From assembly GCF_025447595.1 (NCBI RefSeq), contig NZ_JAOEJU010000027.1, positions 17,710 to 81,709 of the forward strand: a DNA stretch of 64,000 nucleotides, given 5' to 3'. Position numbers and translations under genes: made by a program. The DNA is from Pseudomonas koreensis. GTDB taxonomy: Bacteria > Pseudomonadota > Gammaproteobacteria > Pseudomonadales > Pseudomonadaceae. The notes beneath the pieces were generated by a model. The model did no database searches, was not told the origin of the DNA, and saw only the letters and a program-made list of their open reading frames with translations. Position 1 is the first letter of the stretch; each line of letters opens with the position of its first letter. Shown piece after piece: positions 40,705-49,863 of this stretch.

Positions 40705-43700
40705 TTAGTTCACCCACACACGAGCATTACGGAACATACGCATCCAAGGAGCGTCTTCGTTCCAGTCTTCCGAACGCCACGAGTTCTGCACGGCACGGAA
40801 CACACGCTCCGGGTGCGGCATCATGATCGTCACGCGACCGTCGCGGCTGGTGAGACCGGTGATCCCGCGCGGCGAACCGTTCGGGTTGGCCGGGTAGGCT
40901 TCGGTGACCTTGCCGTGGTTGTCGACGAAACGCATCGCCACGCAACCCGACAGATCGGCTTCGAGCAGTGCCTCTTCGCTTTCGAATTCGGCATGACCTT
41001 CGCCGTGAGCGATGGCGATCGGCATGCGCGAACCGGCCATGCCCTGCAGGAAGATCGAGTTCGACTCCTGAACCTGGACCATCGCCACACGCGCTTCGAA
41101 CTGCTCGGAGCGGTTGCGCACGAAGTGCGGCCAGAACTCGCTGCCCGGGATCAGCTCGTGCAGGTTGGACATCATCTGGCAACCGTTGCACACGCCGAGG
41201 GTGAAGCTGTCGTTACGCTCGAAGAAGCCCTGGAACGCATCGCGCGCACGGCTGTTGAACAGTGCGGACTTGGCCCAGCCTTCACCGGCGCCGAGAACGT
41301 CGCCGTAGGAGAAACCACCGCAGGCCACCAGACCTTTGAACTCGTTCAGGTCGACACGGCCGGCCAGAATATCGCTCATGTGCACGTCGATCGCGTTGAA
41401 ACCGGCGCGGTCGAACGCTGCCGCCATTTCCACCTGACCGTTGACGCCCTGCTCACGCAGCACGGCAACCTGTGGGCGGATACCTTTCTTGATGTAAGGC
41501 GCGGCGATGTCCTGGTTGACGTCGTAGCTCAGCTTGACGCTCAGGCCCGGGTTGTCTTCTTCCAGCAGCGCATCGAACTCTTGCTCGGCGCAGTCGGCGT
41601 TGTCGCGCAGACGCTGGATCTGGTAGCTGGTCTCGGCCCACTGACGTTGCAGCAGACGACGCTGGCCTTCGAACACGGTGTCACCGTTGAAGGTGATGTT
41701 GATCTGGCCGTTGTTGATCGGCTGACCGATCACCGAAACGCAGTCGCCCAGACCGGCCGCGCTGAATTGCGCGAGGATGTCCGGGGTGGCGTCCTGGCGA
41801 ACCTGGATCACGGCACCCAGTTCTTCGTTGAACAGGATGGCAGCGATTTCAGCGGAGCTTTCGGCAACGCTGTCGAGGTTCAGGCTCAGACCGCAGTGGC
41901 CGGCGAAGGCCATTTCCACCACGGAGGTCAGCAGACCACCGTCGGAACGGTCGTGGTAAGCCAGCAGGTGGCCGTCGGCGTTGAGGCCCTGGATCACGGC
42001 GAAGAACGCTTTCAGGTCTTCGGCGTCGTCGACGTCGGGAGCCTGCTTGCCGAGCTTGCCGTGAACCTGCGCCAGGATCGAGGCGCCCATGCGGTTCTGG
42101 CCGCGACCGAGGTCGATCAAGATCAGGTCGGTGGTGCCCTTGTCCATACGCAGTTCCGGGGTCAGGGTCTGACGGATGTCAGCCACTGGCGCGAAACCGG
42201 TCACGATCAGGGACATCGGCGAGGTGACGGTCTTGTCTTCGCCGTTGTCGTTCCAGCGGGTGGCCATGGACATCGAGTCCTTGCCGACCGGAATGGTGAT
42301 GCCCAGCTCAGGGCACAGTTCCATGCCGACCGCTTTCACGGTGTCGTACAGACGCGCGTCTTCGCCCGGGTGGCCGGCAGCGGACATCCAGTTCGCCGAC
42401 AGTTTGATGTCGGAGAGCTTGTTGATGCGCGAAGCGGCAATGTTGGTCAGGGTTTCGCCGATGGCCATGCGGCCCGACGCCGGAGCGTCCAGCAGCGCCA
42501 GCGGAGTGCGCTCGCCCATCGCCATCGCTTCACCGGTGTAGACGTCGAAACTGGTGGCGGTGACGGCAACGTCGGCCACCGGAACCTGCCATGGGCCGAC
42601 CATCTGGTCACGGGCCACGAGACCGGTGATGGTGCGGTCGCCGATGGTGATCAGGAAGCTTTTGCTCGCCACGGCCGGGTGATGCAGAACGCGTTCGATG
42701 CTTTCGCCGATGTCAAGGCTCGACGGATCGAAGTCATCGCCCAGCTCGGCTTCGCGAACCACCGAACGGTGCATGCGCGGGGCCTTGCCCAGCAACACTT
42801 CCAGTGGCATGTCCACCGGGTTGTTGCCGAAGTGGCTGTCGGTCACGGTCAGTTGCGGCTCGGCGGTGGCTTCACCGACGACGGCGAACGGGCAACGCTC
42901 ACGTTCGCAGATCGCCTTGAAGCGCTCGAAGTCGGCCGGGCCGACTGCCAGAACATAACGTTCCTGAGATTCGTTGGACCAGATTTCGTGCGGGGCCATG
43001 CCCGGCTCGTCGTTTGGAATATTGCGCAGTTCGAAACGGCCACCGCGGTCGCCGTCGTTGACCAGTTCCGGGAAGGCGTTGGACAGACCGCCCGCACCCA
43101 CGTCGTGAATGAAGCTGATCGGGTTTTTGTCACCCAGCTGCCAGCAACGGTCGATGACTTCCTGGCAGCGACGCTCCATTTCAGGGTTTTCACGCTGAAC
43201 GGAAGCGAAGTCCAGATCCGCCGAACTGGTGCCGGTGGCCATGGAGGAAGCAGCGCCGCCGCCCAGACCGATCAGCATCGCCGGGCCGCCGAGGACGATC
43301 AGCTTGGAGCCGACCAGAATCTCGCCTTTCTTGACGTGCTCTTCACGGATGTTGCCCATGCCGCCAGCGAGCATGATCGGCTTGTGGTAACCGCGAACTT
43401 CATCACCGTGCGGGGTGGTGATCGACTGTTCGAAGGTACGGAAGTAACCGGTCAGGGCCGGACGGCCGAATTCGTTGTTGAACGCAGCACCGCCCAGCGG
43501 GCCTTCGATCATGATGTCCAGCGCGTTGACGATGCGCTCAGGCTTGCCGTACGGCACTTCCCACGGCTGTTCGAAGCCCGGGATCTGCAGGTTCGACACG
43601 GTGAAACCGGTCAGGCCGGCTTTCGGCTTGGCGCCACGACCGGTTGCACCTTCGTCGCGGATCTCGCCGCCGGAACCGGTGGACGCGCCCGGGAATGGAG

Positions 43701-44601
43701 CGATCGCGGTCGGGTGGTTGTGGGTTTCAACCTTCATCAGGATGTGCACCGGCTCCTGCACCGCGCCGTACTGGCGGGTTTCCGGATCCGGGAAGAAGCG
43801 GCCGGCGACGTTACCGACGATCACCGAAGCGTTGTCCTTGTACGCGGACAGCACGCCTTCGCTGTGCATCTGATAGGTGTTCTTGATCATGCCGAACAGG
43901 CTTTTTTCCTGGCTCTCGCCGTCAATATCCCAACTGGCGTTGAAGATCTTGTGGCGGCAGTGCTCGGAGTTGGCCTGGGCGAACATCATCAGTTCGATGT
44001 CGTGCGGGTTGCGCTTGAGACCGTTGAAAGCGTTGACCAGATAATCGATCTCGTCTTCGGCCAGGGCCAGGCCCAGTTCGACGTTGGCTTTTTCCAGCGC
44101 GGCGCGACCACCGCCGAGGATGTCGATGGCGGTCAGCGGCTTCGGTTCGGCGTGGCTGAACAGACCGGCGGCCTGCTCGAGGTTGGCCAGAACGATCTGA
44201 GTCATGCGGTCATGCAGTACGTCTGCAATCTGTTGCGCTTGGGCTTCGCTGAACTGGCCGGTCACGTAGAACGCGATGCCGCGCTCCAGACGCTGGATCT
44301 TGCTCAGGCCGCAGTTGCGGGCGATGTCGCTGGCCTTGCTCGACCATGGCGAGATGGTGCCGAAACGCGGCAACACCAGGAACAGACGACCGGTCGGCTC
44401 TTGAACCGGAACGCTTGGACCGTACTTCAGAAGGCGCGCAAGCACCTGCTGTTCGTCGCCGGTCAGGACGCCGGTGACTTCGGCGAAGTGAGCGAATTCA
44501 GCATACAAGCCACTGACAGCCGGAACCTTCTGGCTCAGTTGCTCAAGGAGTTTGCTGTGGCGAAAGGCAGAAAGGGCAGGAGCGCCGCGCAGGATCAACA
44601 T
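40705..44601 (-). CDS. purL: Phosphoribosylformylglycinamidine synthase
   Basis: A 1298-residue single-chain enzyme of the fourth step of purine synthesis, making FGAM from FGAR, ATP and glutamine. N-terminal linker domain, then two AIR-synthase-like halves (for example Glu-Thr-His-Asn-His-Pro-Thr-Ala-Ile-Ala-Pro-Phe-Pro-Gly and Gly-Gly-Arg-Ala-Ala-x), and a C-terminal class I glutaminase with nucleophile Cys in Leu-Gly-Val-Cys-Asn-Gly-Cys-Gln and the His/Glu pair in Pro-His-Pro-Glu-Arg-Val. Normal gamma-proteobacterial length, large PurL form with no PurQ/PurS. It diverges from mltF. Confidence 0.98.
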   Translation of the reverse strand: MLILRGAPALSAFRHSKLLEQLSQKVPAVSGLYAEFAHFAEVTGVLTGDEQQVLARLLKYGPSVPVQEPTGRLFLVLPRFGTISPWSSKASDIARNCGLSKIQRLERGIAFYVTGQFSEAQAQQIADVLHDRMTQIVLANLEQAAGLFSHAEPKPLTAIDILGGGRAALEKANVELGLALAEDEIDYLVNAFNGLKRNPHDIELMMFAQANSEHCRHKIFNASWDIDGESQEKSLFGMIKNTYQMHSEGVLSAYKDNASVIVGNVAGRFFPDPETRQYGAVQEPVHILMKVETHNHPTAIAPFPGASTGSGGEIRDEGATGRGAKPKAGLTGFTVSNLQIPGFEQPWEVPYGKPERIVNALDIMIEGPLGGAAFNNEFGRPALTGYFRTFEQSITTPHGDEVRGYHKPIMLAGGMGNIREEHVKKGEILVGSKLIVLGGPAMLIGLGGGAASSMATGTSSADLDFASVQRENPEMERRCQEVIDRCWQLGDKNPISFIHDVGAGGLSNAFPELVNDGDRGGRFELRNIPNDEPGMAPHEIWSNESQERYVLAVGPADFERFKAICERERCPFAVVGEATAEPQLTVTDSHFGNNPVDMPLEVLLGKAPRMHRSVVREAELGDDFDPSSLDIGESIERVLHHPAVASKSFLITIGDRTITGLVARDQMVGPWQVPVADVAVTATSFDVYTGEAMAMGERTPLALLDAPASGRMAIGETLTNIAASRINKLSDIKLSANWMSAAGHPGEDARLYDTVKAVGMELCPELGITIPVGKDSMSMATRWNDNGEDKTVTSPMSLIVTGFAPVADIRQTLTPELRMDKGTTDLILIDLGRGQNRMGASILAQVHGKLGKQAPDVDDAEDLKAFFAVIQGLNADGHLLAYHDRSDGGLLTSVVEMAFAGHCGLSLNLDSVAESSAEIAAILFNEELGAVIQVRQDATPDILAQFSAAGLGDCVSVIGQPINNGQINITFNGDTVFEGQRRLLQRQWAETSYQIQRLRDNADCAEQEFDALLEEDNPGLSVKLSYDVNQDIAAPYIKKGIRPQVAVLREQGVNGQVEMAAAFDRAGFNAIDVHMSDILAGRVDLNEFKGLVACGGFSYGDVLGAGEGWAKSALFNSRARDAFQGFFERNDSFTLGVCNGCQMMSNLHELIPGSEFWPHFVRNRSEQFEARVAMVQVQESNSIFLQGMAGSRMPIAIAHGEGHAEFESEEALLEADLSGCVAMRFVDNHGKVTEAYPANPNGSPRGITGLTSRDGRVTIMMPHPERVFRAVQNSWRSEDWNEDAPWMRMFRNARVWVN

Positions 44602-44871
44602 CTTCGGGACAGCCTCGGGAAGGGGTGTGCTTTGAGGCCGTGCATTCTAGCCTAAACCGCCCTCAACATCACCCGAAACGCTACGCACGGTTACACCCGG
44701 ATGTCGAGTGGTGTTCCTGCCTTGAGGGTCAAATTTATGGAGTGTTGGAACGCGGGTTATTTTTTCTGTCACAAAATGCCTTTCGGGCCCGTTCCTGCGG
44801 GGTTTCGCGCGGTTTTGTGATCCCTAGCAGACAACCCCGCAACTGTCGAGATATGGCGCCCGTTGTCCTTT

Positions 44872-44886
44872 GCGTATACTGCGCAC
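44872..44886 (+). promoter_or_regulatory. -10-like box immediately before mltF
   Basis: TATACT (44875-44880) lies 6 bases before the mltF ATG, where a start of transcription would fall at or next to the A of the ATG, and no ribosome binding site is seen. It suggests a leaderless mRNA, though no good -35 stands at the expected place. Confidence 0.4.
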
Positions 44887-46347
44887 ATGTTTTCCCCAAC
44901 GGCTTTGCGTCCGCGGTACGCCAAATGGCTGATCGCTACCGGACTCTTCCTGATGCTCAGTGGCTGTGTTGATAAACCCAACACACTCGAGCGCGTAAAG
45001 GAGGATGGCGTGCTGCGGGTGGTCACCCGAAACAGCCCCGCCACCTACTTTCAGGATCGCAGCGGTGAAACCGGCTTCGAATACGAGCTGGTGAAGCGCT
45101 TCGCCGACGATTTGGGGGTCGAGCTGAAGATCGAAACCGCCGACAATCTCGACGATCTCTTTGACCAGATCGGCAAACCCAACGGCCCGGTACTGGCGGC
45201 CGCCGGTCTGGTCAGCAGCGAACAGCGCAAGAAACAGGTGCGCTTCTCTCGCTCTTACCTCGAAGTCACCCCGCAGATCATCTATCGCAACGGCCAGTCA
45301 CGCCCCACCGACGCCGGCGATCTGGTGGGCAAGAAAATCATGGTGCTCAAGGGCAGCACCCACGCCGAACAACTGGCGGAGCTGAAACAGAAATATCCTG
45401 GCATCCAGTACGAAGAATCCGACGCCGTTGAAGTGGTCGACCTGCTGCGGATGGTCGATGAAGGTCAGATCGACCTGACCCTCGTCGATTCCAACGAAGT
45501 GGCGATGAACCAGGTGTACTTCACCAACATCCGCGTTGCCTTCGACCTCGGCGACGCGCGCAGCCAGAGCTGGGCCGTGGCGGCTGGCGAAGACAACAGC
45601 CTGCTCAACGAGATCAACAGTTATCTGGACAAGGTGCAGAAGAACGGCACCCTGCAACGCCTGAAAGACCGTTATTACGGCCACGTCGACGTCCTCGGCT
45701 ACATGGGCGCCACCACCTTTGCCCAGCATTTGCAGCAACGGCTGCCCAAATACGAACAGCACTTCAAGGCCTACGCCAAGAAAGAGAAAGTCGACTGGCG
45801 CCTGCTGGCGGCCATCGGTTATCAGGAATCGCTGTGGCAACCTGCGGTCACCTCGAAGACCGGCGTGCGCGGCCTGATGATGCTGACCCAGAACACCGCT
45901 CAGGCCATGGGCGTGTCCAACCGGCTCGATCCGAAGCAGAGCATCATGGGCGGCGCCAAGTACCTGGCCTACATGAAGGATCAGCTCGACGAGTCGATCC
46001 AGGAGCCGGATCGCACCTGGTTTGCCCTGGCGGCCTACAACGTCGGCAGCGGTCATCTGGATGACGCACGCAAACTGGCGGCCAAGGAAGGGTTGAACCC
46101 GGACAAGTGGCTGGATGTGAAAAAGATCCTGCCGCGCCTTTCGCAAAAGCAGTGGTACAGCAAGACACGCTACGGCTACGCCCGAGGCGGCGAGCCGGTG
46201 CATTTCGTGGCGAACATCCGCCGCTACTACGACATCCTGACCTGGGTGACCCAGCCGCAGCTTGAAGGCGATCAGGTGGCCGAGGGCAATCTGCATGTGC
46301 CGGGGATCGACAAGTCGAAACCCGCTCAAGAGCCCGCTCCGCTTTAA
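44887..46347 (+). CDS. mltF: Membrane-bound lytic murein transglycosylase F
   Basis: A 486-residue lipoprotein that cleaves peptidoglycan to 1,6-anhydro-muropeptides. Lipobox Leu-Ser-Gly-Cys at about residues 24-27; SBP family 3 regulatory domain (about 40-265) that senses muropeptides in the P. aeruginosa homologue; C-terminal transglycosylase domain with catalytic Glu314 (Ile-Gly-Tyr-Gln-Glu-Ser), the same number as in E. coli MltF, and Gly-Leu-Met-Met-Leu-Thr. Start at 44887 fits the signal; TTG 44863 would lengthen it by eight residues. Confidence 0.95.
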   Translation: MFSPTALRPRYAKWLIATGLFLMLSGCVDKPNTLERVKEDGVLRVVTRNSPATYFQDRSGETGFEYELVKRFADDLGVELKIETADNLDDLFDQIGKPNGPVLAAAGLVSSEQRKKQVRFSRSYLEVTPQIIYRNGQSRPTDAGDLVGKKIMVLKGSTHAEQLAELKQKYPGIQYEESDAVEVVDLLRMVDEGQIDLTLVDSNEVAMNQVYFTNIRVAFDLGDARSQSWAVAAGEDNSLLNEINSYLDKVQKNGTLQRLKDRYYGHVDVLGYMGATTFAQHLQQRLPKYEQHFKAYAKKEKVDWRLLAAIGYQESLWQPAVTSKTGVRGLMMLTQNTAQAMGVSNRLDPKQSIMGGAKYLAYMKDQLDESIQEPDRTWFALAAYNVGSGHLDDARKLAAKEGLNPDKWLDVKKILPRLSQKQWYSKTRYGYARGGEPVHFVANIRRYYDILTWVTQPQLEGDQVAEGNLHVPGIDKSKPAQEPAPL

Positions 46348-46365
46348 TCATCACCAAGAACCCTA

Positions 46366-46456
46366 AGTGGGAGCGAGCCTGCTCGCGAATGCGTAGTGTC
46401 AGTCAACAAATTCTTTGGCTGATACACCGCTATCGCGAGCAAGCTCGCTCCCACAG
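46366..46456. repeat. REPIN between mltF and pdxJ
   Basis: Forward REP (46367-46389) and reverse REP (46433-46455) with GCTCGCGA ends facing each other, the opposite arrangement to the copies before 28 kb. It lies exactly in the convergent gap at one edge of the lepA-pdxJ block. Confidence 0.9.
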
Positions 46457-46471
46457 GGGATATGTTGAGGC

Positions 46472-47215
46472 TTAGTGCTTGGCGGCGGCCAGGATCAGCG
46501 CTTTCATTTCAGAGACAGCAGACTTGAAGCCTACGAACAACGCATGCGCCACCAGCGCATGGCCGATGTTCAGCTCGTTGATGCCCTTGATCGCGGCAAC
46601 CGCCTCGACGTTGTGATAGTGCAGGCCATGGCCGGCATTGACGATCAGGCCCTGGGCCAGACCGAAGGCCACGCCGTCCGCCACACGCTTGAGCTCTTCA
46701 GCCACTTCGGTCGGCGTTTCGGCATCGGCGTAACGCCCTGTGTGCAGTTCGATGGCCGGTGCGCCGACACGCTTCGACGCAGCGATCTGCCGCTCGTCGG
46801 CGTCGATGAACAGCGATACCTCGCTGCCGATCTTCGACAGACGCTCAACCGCCGCCCTGATCCGCTCCTCCTGCCCCGCCACATCCAGACCGCCTTCGGT
46901 GGTCAGCTCCTGACGGGTTTCCGGCACCAGACAGATGTGCGCCGGACGGATGCGTTCGGCGAACGCCATCATTTCCTCGGTGACGCCCATTTCGAAGTTC
47001 ATGCGGGTTTGCAGCACATCCTTGAGCAGCAGCACGTCGCGCTCCTGAATATGCCGGCGGTCTTCGCGCAGGTGCACGGTGATGCCGTCGGCGCCCGCCT
47101 CTTCCGCGTCCAGCGCAGCCTTGACCGGATCCGGATAGCGCGTGCCACGGGCCTGACGCAGGGTGGCGACGTGGTCGATGTTCACGCCAAGAAGAATGCG
47201 ATTGCTGGTGGTCAC
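46472..47215 (-). CDS. pdxJ: Pyridoxine 5'-phosphate synthase PdxJ
   Basis: A 247-residue TIM-barrel enzyme that condenses deoxyxylulose-5-phosphate with the PdxA product to form vitamin B6. Start Leu-Leu-Gly-Val-Asn-Ile-Asp-His-Val-Ala-Thr-Leu-Arg-Gln-Ala-Arg, then Glu-Ala-Gly-Ala-Asp-Gly-Ile-Thr-Val-His-Leu-Arg-Glu-Asp-Arg-Arg-His-Ile; His-Thr-Gly-Arg and Gly-His-Gly-Leu are also present. GTG start at 47215 with AGGAG 7 bases upstream. Last of the lepA to pdxJ cluster, 39 bases after recO. Confidence 0.97.
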   Translation of the reverse strand: MTTSNRILLGVNIDHVATLRQARGTRYPDPVKAALDAEEAGADGITVHLREDRRHIQERDVLLLKDVLQTRMNFEMGVTEEMMAFAERIRPAHICLVPETRQELTTEGGLDVAGQEERIRAAVERLSKIGSEVSLFIDADERQIAASKRVGAPAIELHTGRYADAETPTEVAEELKRVADGVAFGLAQGLIVNAGHGLHYHNVEAVAAIKGINELNIGHALVAHALFVGFKSAVSEMKALILAAAKH

Positions 47216-47254
47216 GGATGCGCTCCTGAATGGAAAGATTCGGCGCACAGCATA

Positions 47255-47941
47255 TCAGGGCTTGCGAAACAGCTCTCGACTGACGAGGGGACGACCGCCC
47301 AGATGCACGGCCAAGGCTTGGCGCATTAGACGCTTGGCGGCGGACAACGCACCGGGAGCGGACCAGTCGGCTTCAGCCATGGCCAACAGTTCGGTGCCGT
47401 TGAACAGACCGGGTTGCAGCAGATAGACCCGCTCGAGTCCGGCATCCACCTGCAAGCGGTAGAGACCGTCCGCAGCGATAGGCTCGTCATTGATGTCAGT
47501 GTTCAGGGAAAAACCGTAACCAAGGTCGTCGAGCAGCCGCCATTCGAAGGAACGCAACAGCGGTTCCAGCGGCCGGCCTTCGGCCAATGCGAGCAAGGTC
47601 GCGGCGTAATGATCAAACACCGCAGGGTGCGGGTCTTCTGCGGGCAACAGGCGAATCAGCAGTTCATTGAGATACAAGCCACTGAACAGCGCCTCGCCGA
47701 CCATCCAGGTTGCGTTGCCGACGCTTTCCATGCGCCCGACATTCTTCAACTCACCCTTGCCGCGAAACTCCACTTCCAGCGGCACGAACGGCCGCGCCAG
47801 CGTTCCCGCCTTGCCCCGCGCGCTGCGCAACACCGCTCGCAGCCGACCTTGCGGCGTGAGGAAATCCACCAATGCGCTGGTTTCGCGGTAGGCGCGGGAG
47901 TGGAGGACGTACGCGGGTTGGGCGGGAGGCGCTTGAGACAT
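47255..47941 (-). CDS. recO: DNA repair protein RecO
   Basis: A 228-residue protein of the RecFOR pathway, which loads RecA on SSB-coated gaps. The N-terminal OB domain begins Ala-Tyr-Val-Leu-His-Ser-Arg-Ala-Tyr-Arg-Glu-Thr-Ser; Val-Arg-Ser-like Leu-Arg-Ser-Ala-Arg-Gly-Lys follows, and the C-terminal helical part has Glu-x-x-Leu-Leu-Asp-Asp-Leu-Gly-Tyr-Gly. No zinc finger cysteines, as usual for gamma-proteobacterial RecO. A REPIN separates it from era, about 155 bases upstream. Confidence 0.94.
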   Translation of the reverse strand: MSQAPPAQPAYVLHSRAYRETSALVDFLTPQGRLRAVLRSARGKAGTLARPFVPLEVEFRGKGELKNVGRMESVGNATWMVGEALFSGLYLNELLIRLLPAEDPHPAVFDHYAATLLALAEGRPLEPLLRSFEWRLLDDLGYGFSLNTDINDEPIAADGLYRLQVDAGLERVYLLQPGLFNGTELLAMAEADWSAPGALSAAKRLMRQALAVHLGGRPLVSRELFRKP

Positions 47942-47987
47942 GGATTTCTCGTTGAGGGAAACGCGGTTTACTCATCACCCAAAACCA

Positions 47988-48079
47988 ATGTGGGAGCGAG
48001 CTTGCTCGCGAAAGCGGTGCAACAGTCAACATCAATGCCGAATGTTACATCGTCTTCGCGAGCAAGCTCGCTCCCACAA
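47988..48079. repeat. REPIN between era and recO
   Basis: Forward REP (47989-48012) and reverse REP (48055-48078), GCTCGCGA ends facing each other. It lies within a co-directional gene run and could stop or stabilise the upstream RNA. Confidence 0.9.
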
Positions 48080-48096
48080 TGGATCGATGTATTGCT

Positions 48097-48999
48097 TTAC
48101 AGGTCGCCGTAACCCAGCGAACGCAGCGCACGCTCGTCGTCGGACCAGCCGCCCTTCACCTTGACCCACAAGTTGAGCATGATCTTGGAGTCGAACAGCA
48201 GCTCCATGTCCTTGCGCGCCTCGGTGCCGATGCGCTTGATGCGCTCGCCCTTGTCGCCAATGATGATTTTCTTCTGGCCGTCACGCTCGACGAGGATCAG
48301 CGCATGGATGTGCAGCGTCGCACCCTGCTGCTTGAACTCTTCGATTTCCACGGTGATCTGGTACGGCAGCTCGGCGCCGAGCTGGCGCATGATCTTCTCG
48401 CGTACCAGTTCGGCGGCGAGGAAACGGCTGCTGCGGTCGGTGATCTGGTCTTCCGGGAAGAAGTGATCGTTCTCCGGCAGATGGTCGGCGATGACCTTTT
48501 CCAGCGCGTCGAGGTTGTGCCCGTGTTGCGCCGAGATCGGAATGATCTGCGCGTTCGGCAGCTGTTCCTGCAACCACGACAGGTGCGGCATCAGCTCGGC
48601 CTTGTCTTCGATACGGTCGGTCTTGTTCAGCGCGACGATCAGCGGGCCGGTCACGTACTGCACGCGTTCCAGCACCATCTGGTCCTCTTCGGTCCACTTG
48701 GTGCGGTCGACCACGAAGATCACCACGTCGACGTCTTTCAACGCCGCCGAAGCGGTCTTGTTCATGTAGCGGTTCAGGGCCTTTTCGCCACCTTTGTGCA
48801 TGCCGGGGGTGTCGACGTAAATCGCCTGCACGTCACCCTCGGTCTTGATCCCGAGCATGTTGTGGCGAGTGGTCTGCGGCTTGCGCGAAGTGATCGCGAG
48901 CTTCTGGCCGAGGATGTGGTTCAGCAGCGTGGACTTGCCCACGTTGGGACGGCCGACGATGGCAACATAGCCACAGCGCGTTGCGTTTGTATCAGTCAT
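48097..48999 (-). CDS. era: GTPase Era
   Basis: A 300-residue GTPase that binds the 3' end of 16S rRNA and helps 30S assembly. G1 Gly-Arg-Pro-Asn-Val-Gly-Lys-Ser (16-23), G3 Asp-Thr-Pro-Gly, G4 Asn-Lys-Thr-Asp, and a C-terminal KH domain (about 230-290, Gly-Asp-Lys-Gly-Glu-Arg-Ile-Lys). The start at 48999 overlaps rnc by eight bases, so both are coupled; this is the usual rnc-era arrangement. Confidence 0.97.
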   Translation of the reverse strand: MTDTNATRCGYVAIVGRPNVGKSTLLNHILGQKLAITSRKPQTTRHNMLGIKTEGDVQAIYVDTPGMHKGGEKALNRYMNKTASAALKDVDVVIFVVDRTKWTEEDQMVLERVQYVTGPLIVALNKTDRIEDKAELMPHLSWLQEQLPNAQIIPISAQHGHNLDALEKVIADHLPENDHFFPEDQITDRSSRFLAAELVREKIMRQLGAELPYQITVEIEEFKQQGATLHIHALILVERDGQKKIIIGDKGERIKRIGTEARKDMELLFDSKIMLNLWVKVKGGWSDDERALRSLGYGDL

Positions 49000-49681
49000 T
49001 GCCATTCTCCACACCCAGGGCAATCAGAGCTGCGGCGGCCGCTACCTGTTCGGCAATACGACGGCTCACACCCTGACCCCGGCTTTTTTCATTCAATAGG
49101 ACAACTTCGCACTCGACGAAGAAGGTACGGCAGTGCGGCTCGCCCTGGATATCCACCACTTCATAACGCGGCAGTTCGCAGCCGCGCGATTGCAGGAATT
49201 CCTGCAGGCGGGTCTTCGGATCCTTGTTGGTGTCGACCAGCGTCAGACCTTCGAACTCGCCGGCCAGCCAGGCCAGTACGCGCTCGCGGGCGACTTCCAT
49301 GCCGGCATCGAGGTAGATCGCACCGATCAGTGCTTCCAGGGCGTCGGCCAGAATCGACTCGCGACGGAAACCGCCGCTCTTCAACTCGCCGGAACCCAGA
49401 CGCAGGTAATCGCCCAGATCGAAACCGCGGGCCAGCACCGCCAGCGTCTCACCTTTTACCAGCCGTGCGCGCAAACGCGACAACTGGCCTTCGCGCGCCA
49501 GCGGGAAACGGTCGAACAGGGCTTCGCCGGCAACAAAGTTGAGGATCGCATCGCCGAGGAATTCCAGACGCTCGTTGTTGCGTCCGGCAAAGCTGCGGTG
49601 CGTAAGGGCCAGGACCATCAGTTCCTGGTCCTTGAAGGTGTAACCGAGCTGACGCTCGAGACGGCTTAGAGAAACGCTCAC
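48992..49681 (-). CDS. rnc: Ribonuclease III
   Basis: A 229-residue dimeric double-strand-specific RNase, processing rRNA precursors and mRNAs. Catalytic signature Asn-Glu-Arg-Leu-Glu-Phe-Leu-Gly-Asp-Ala-Ile-Leu (about 37-48), Leu-Ala-Asp-Ala-Leu-Glu-Ala-Leu-Ile-Gly-Ala-Ile-Tyr-Leu-Asp and C-terminal dsRNA-binding domain (about 155-225). GTG start at 49681. Upstream codons of an open but start-less frame end in TGA overlapping this GTG. E. coli rnc is autoregulated by cleaving its leader; no such structure is obvious here. Confidence 0.97.
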   Translation of the reverse strand: MSVSLSRLERQLGYTFKDQELMVLALTHRSFAGRNNERLEFLGDAILNFVAGEALFDRFPLAREGQLSRLRARLVKGETLAVLARGFDLGDYLRLGSGELKSGGFRRESILADALEALIGAIYLDAGMEVARERVLAWLAGEFEGLTLVDTNKDPKTRLQEFLQSRGCELPRYEVVDIQGEPHCRTFFVECEVVLLNEKSRGQGVSRRIAEQVAAAAALIALGVENGND

Positions 49682-49840
49682 GGTTTACCCACGCTGAGTT
49701 CGTGGCTGGATTCCACTGCCATCGCCGGGATACGACGCAGGCCTGGGACAATTAACGCTGTGTTCAAAAATGACGTCCTGAATATCGTGGCTTCATGCCC
49801 CGGAGCCGGTTGTGCCGACGCCAGAAATGCATTCGGCGCT

Positions 49841-49862
49841 GTGGTCAACAGCGCCGTGTTTG
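49841..49862 (-). terminator. Hairpin after lepB
   Basis: GGCGCTGT pairs with ACAGCGCC around TGACC, directly after the lepB stop. No T-run follows, so it may be an RNA-processing or stabilising hairpin rather than a full terminator. Confidence 0.5.
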
Positions 49863-49863
49863 T

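Noticed and set aside
40813..44655. 1280-codon plus-strand frame opposite purL
   Set aside because: Shadow of purL; no domain pattern, and purL is complete on the minus strand.
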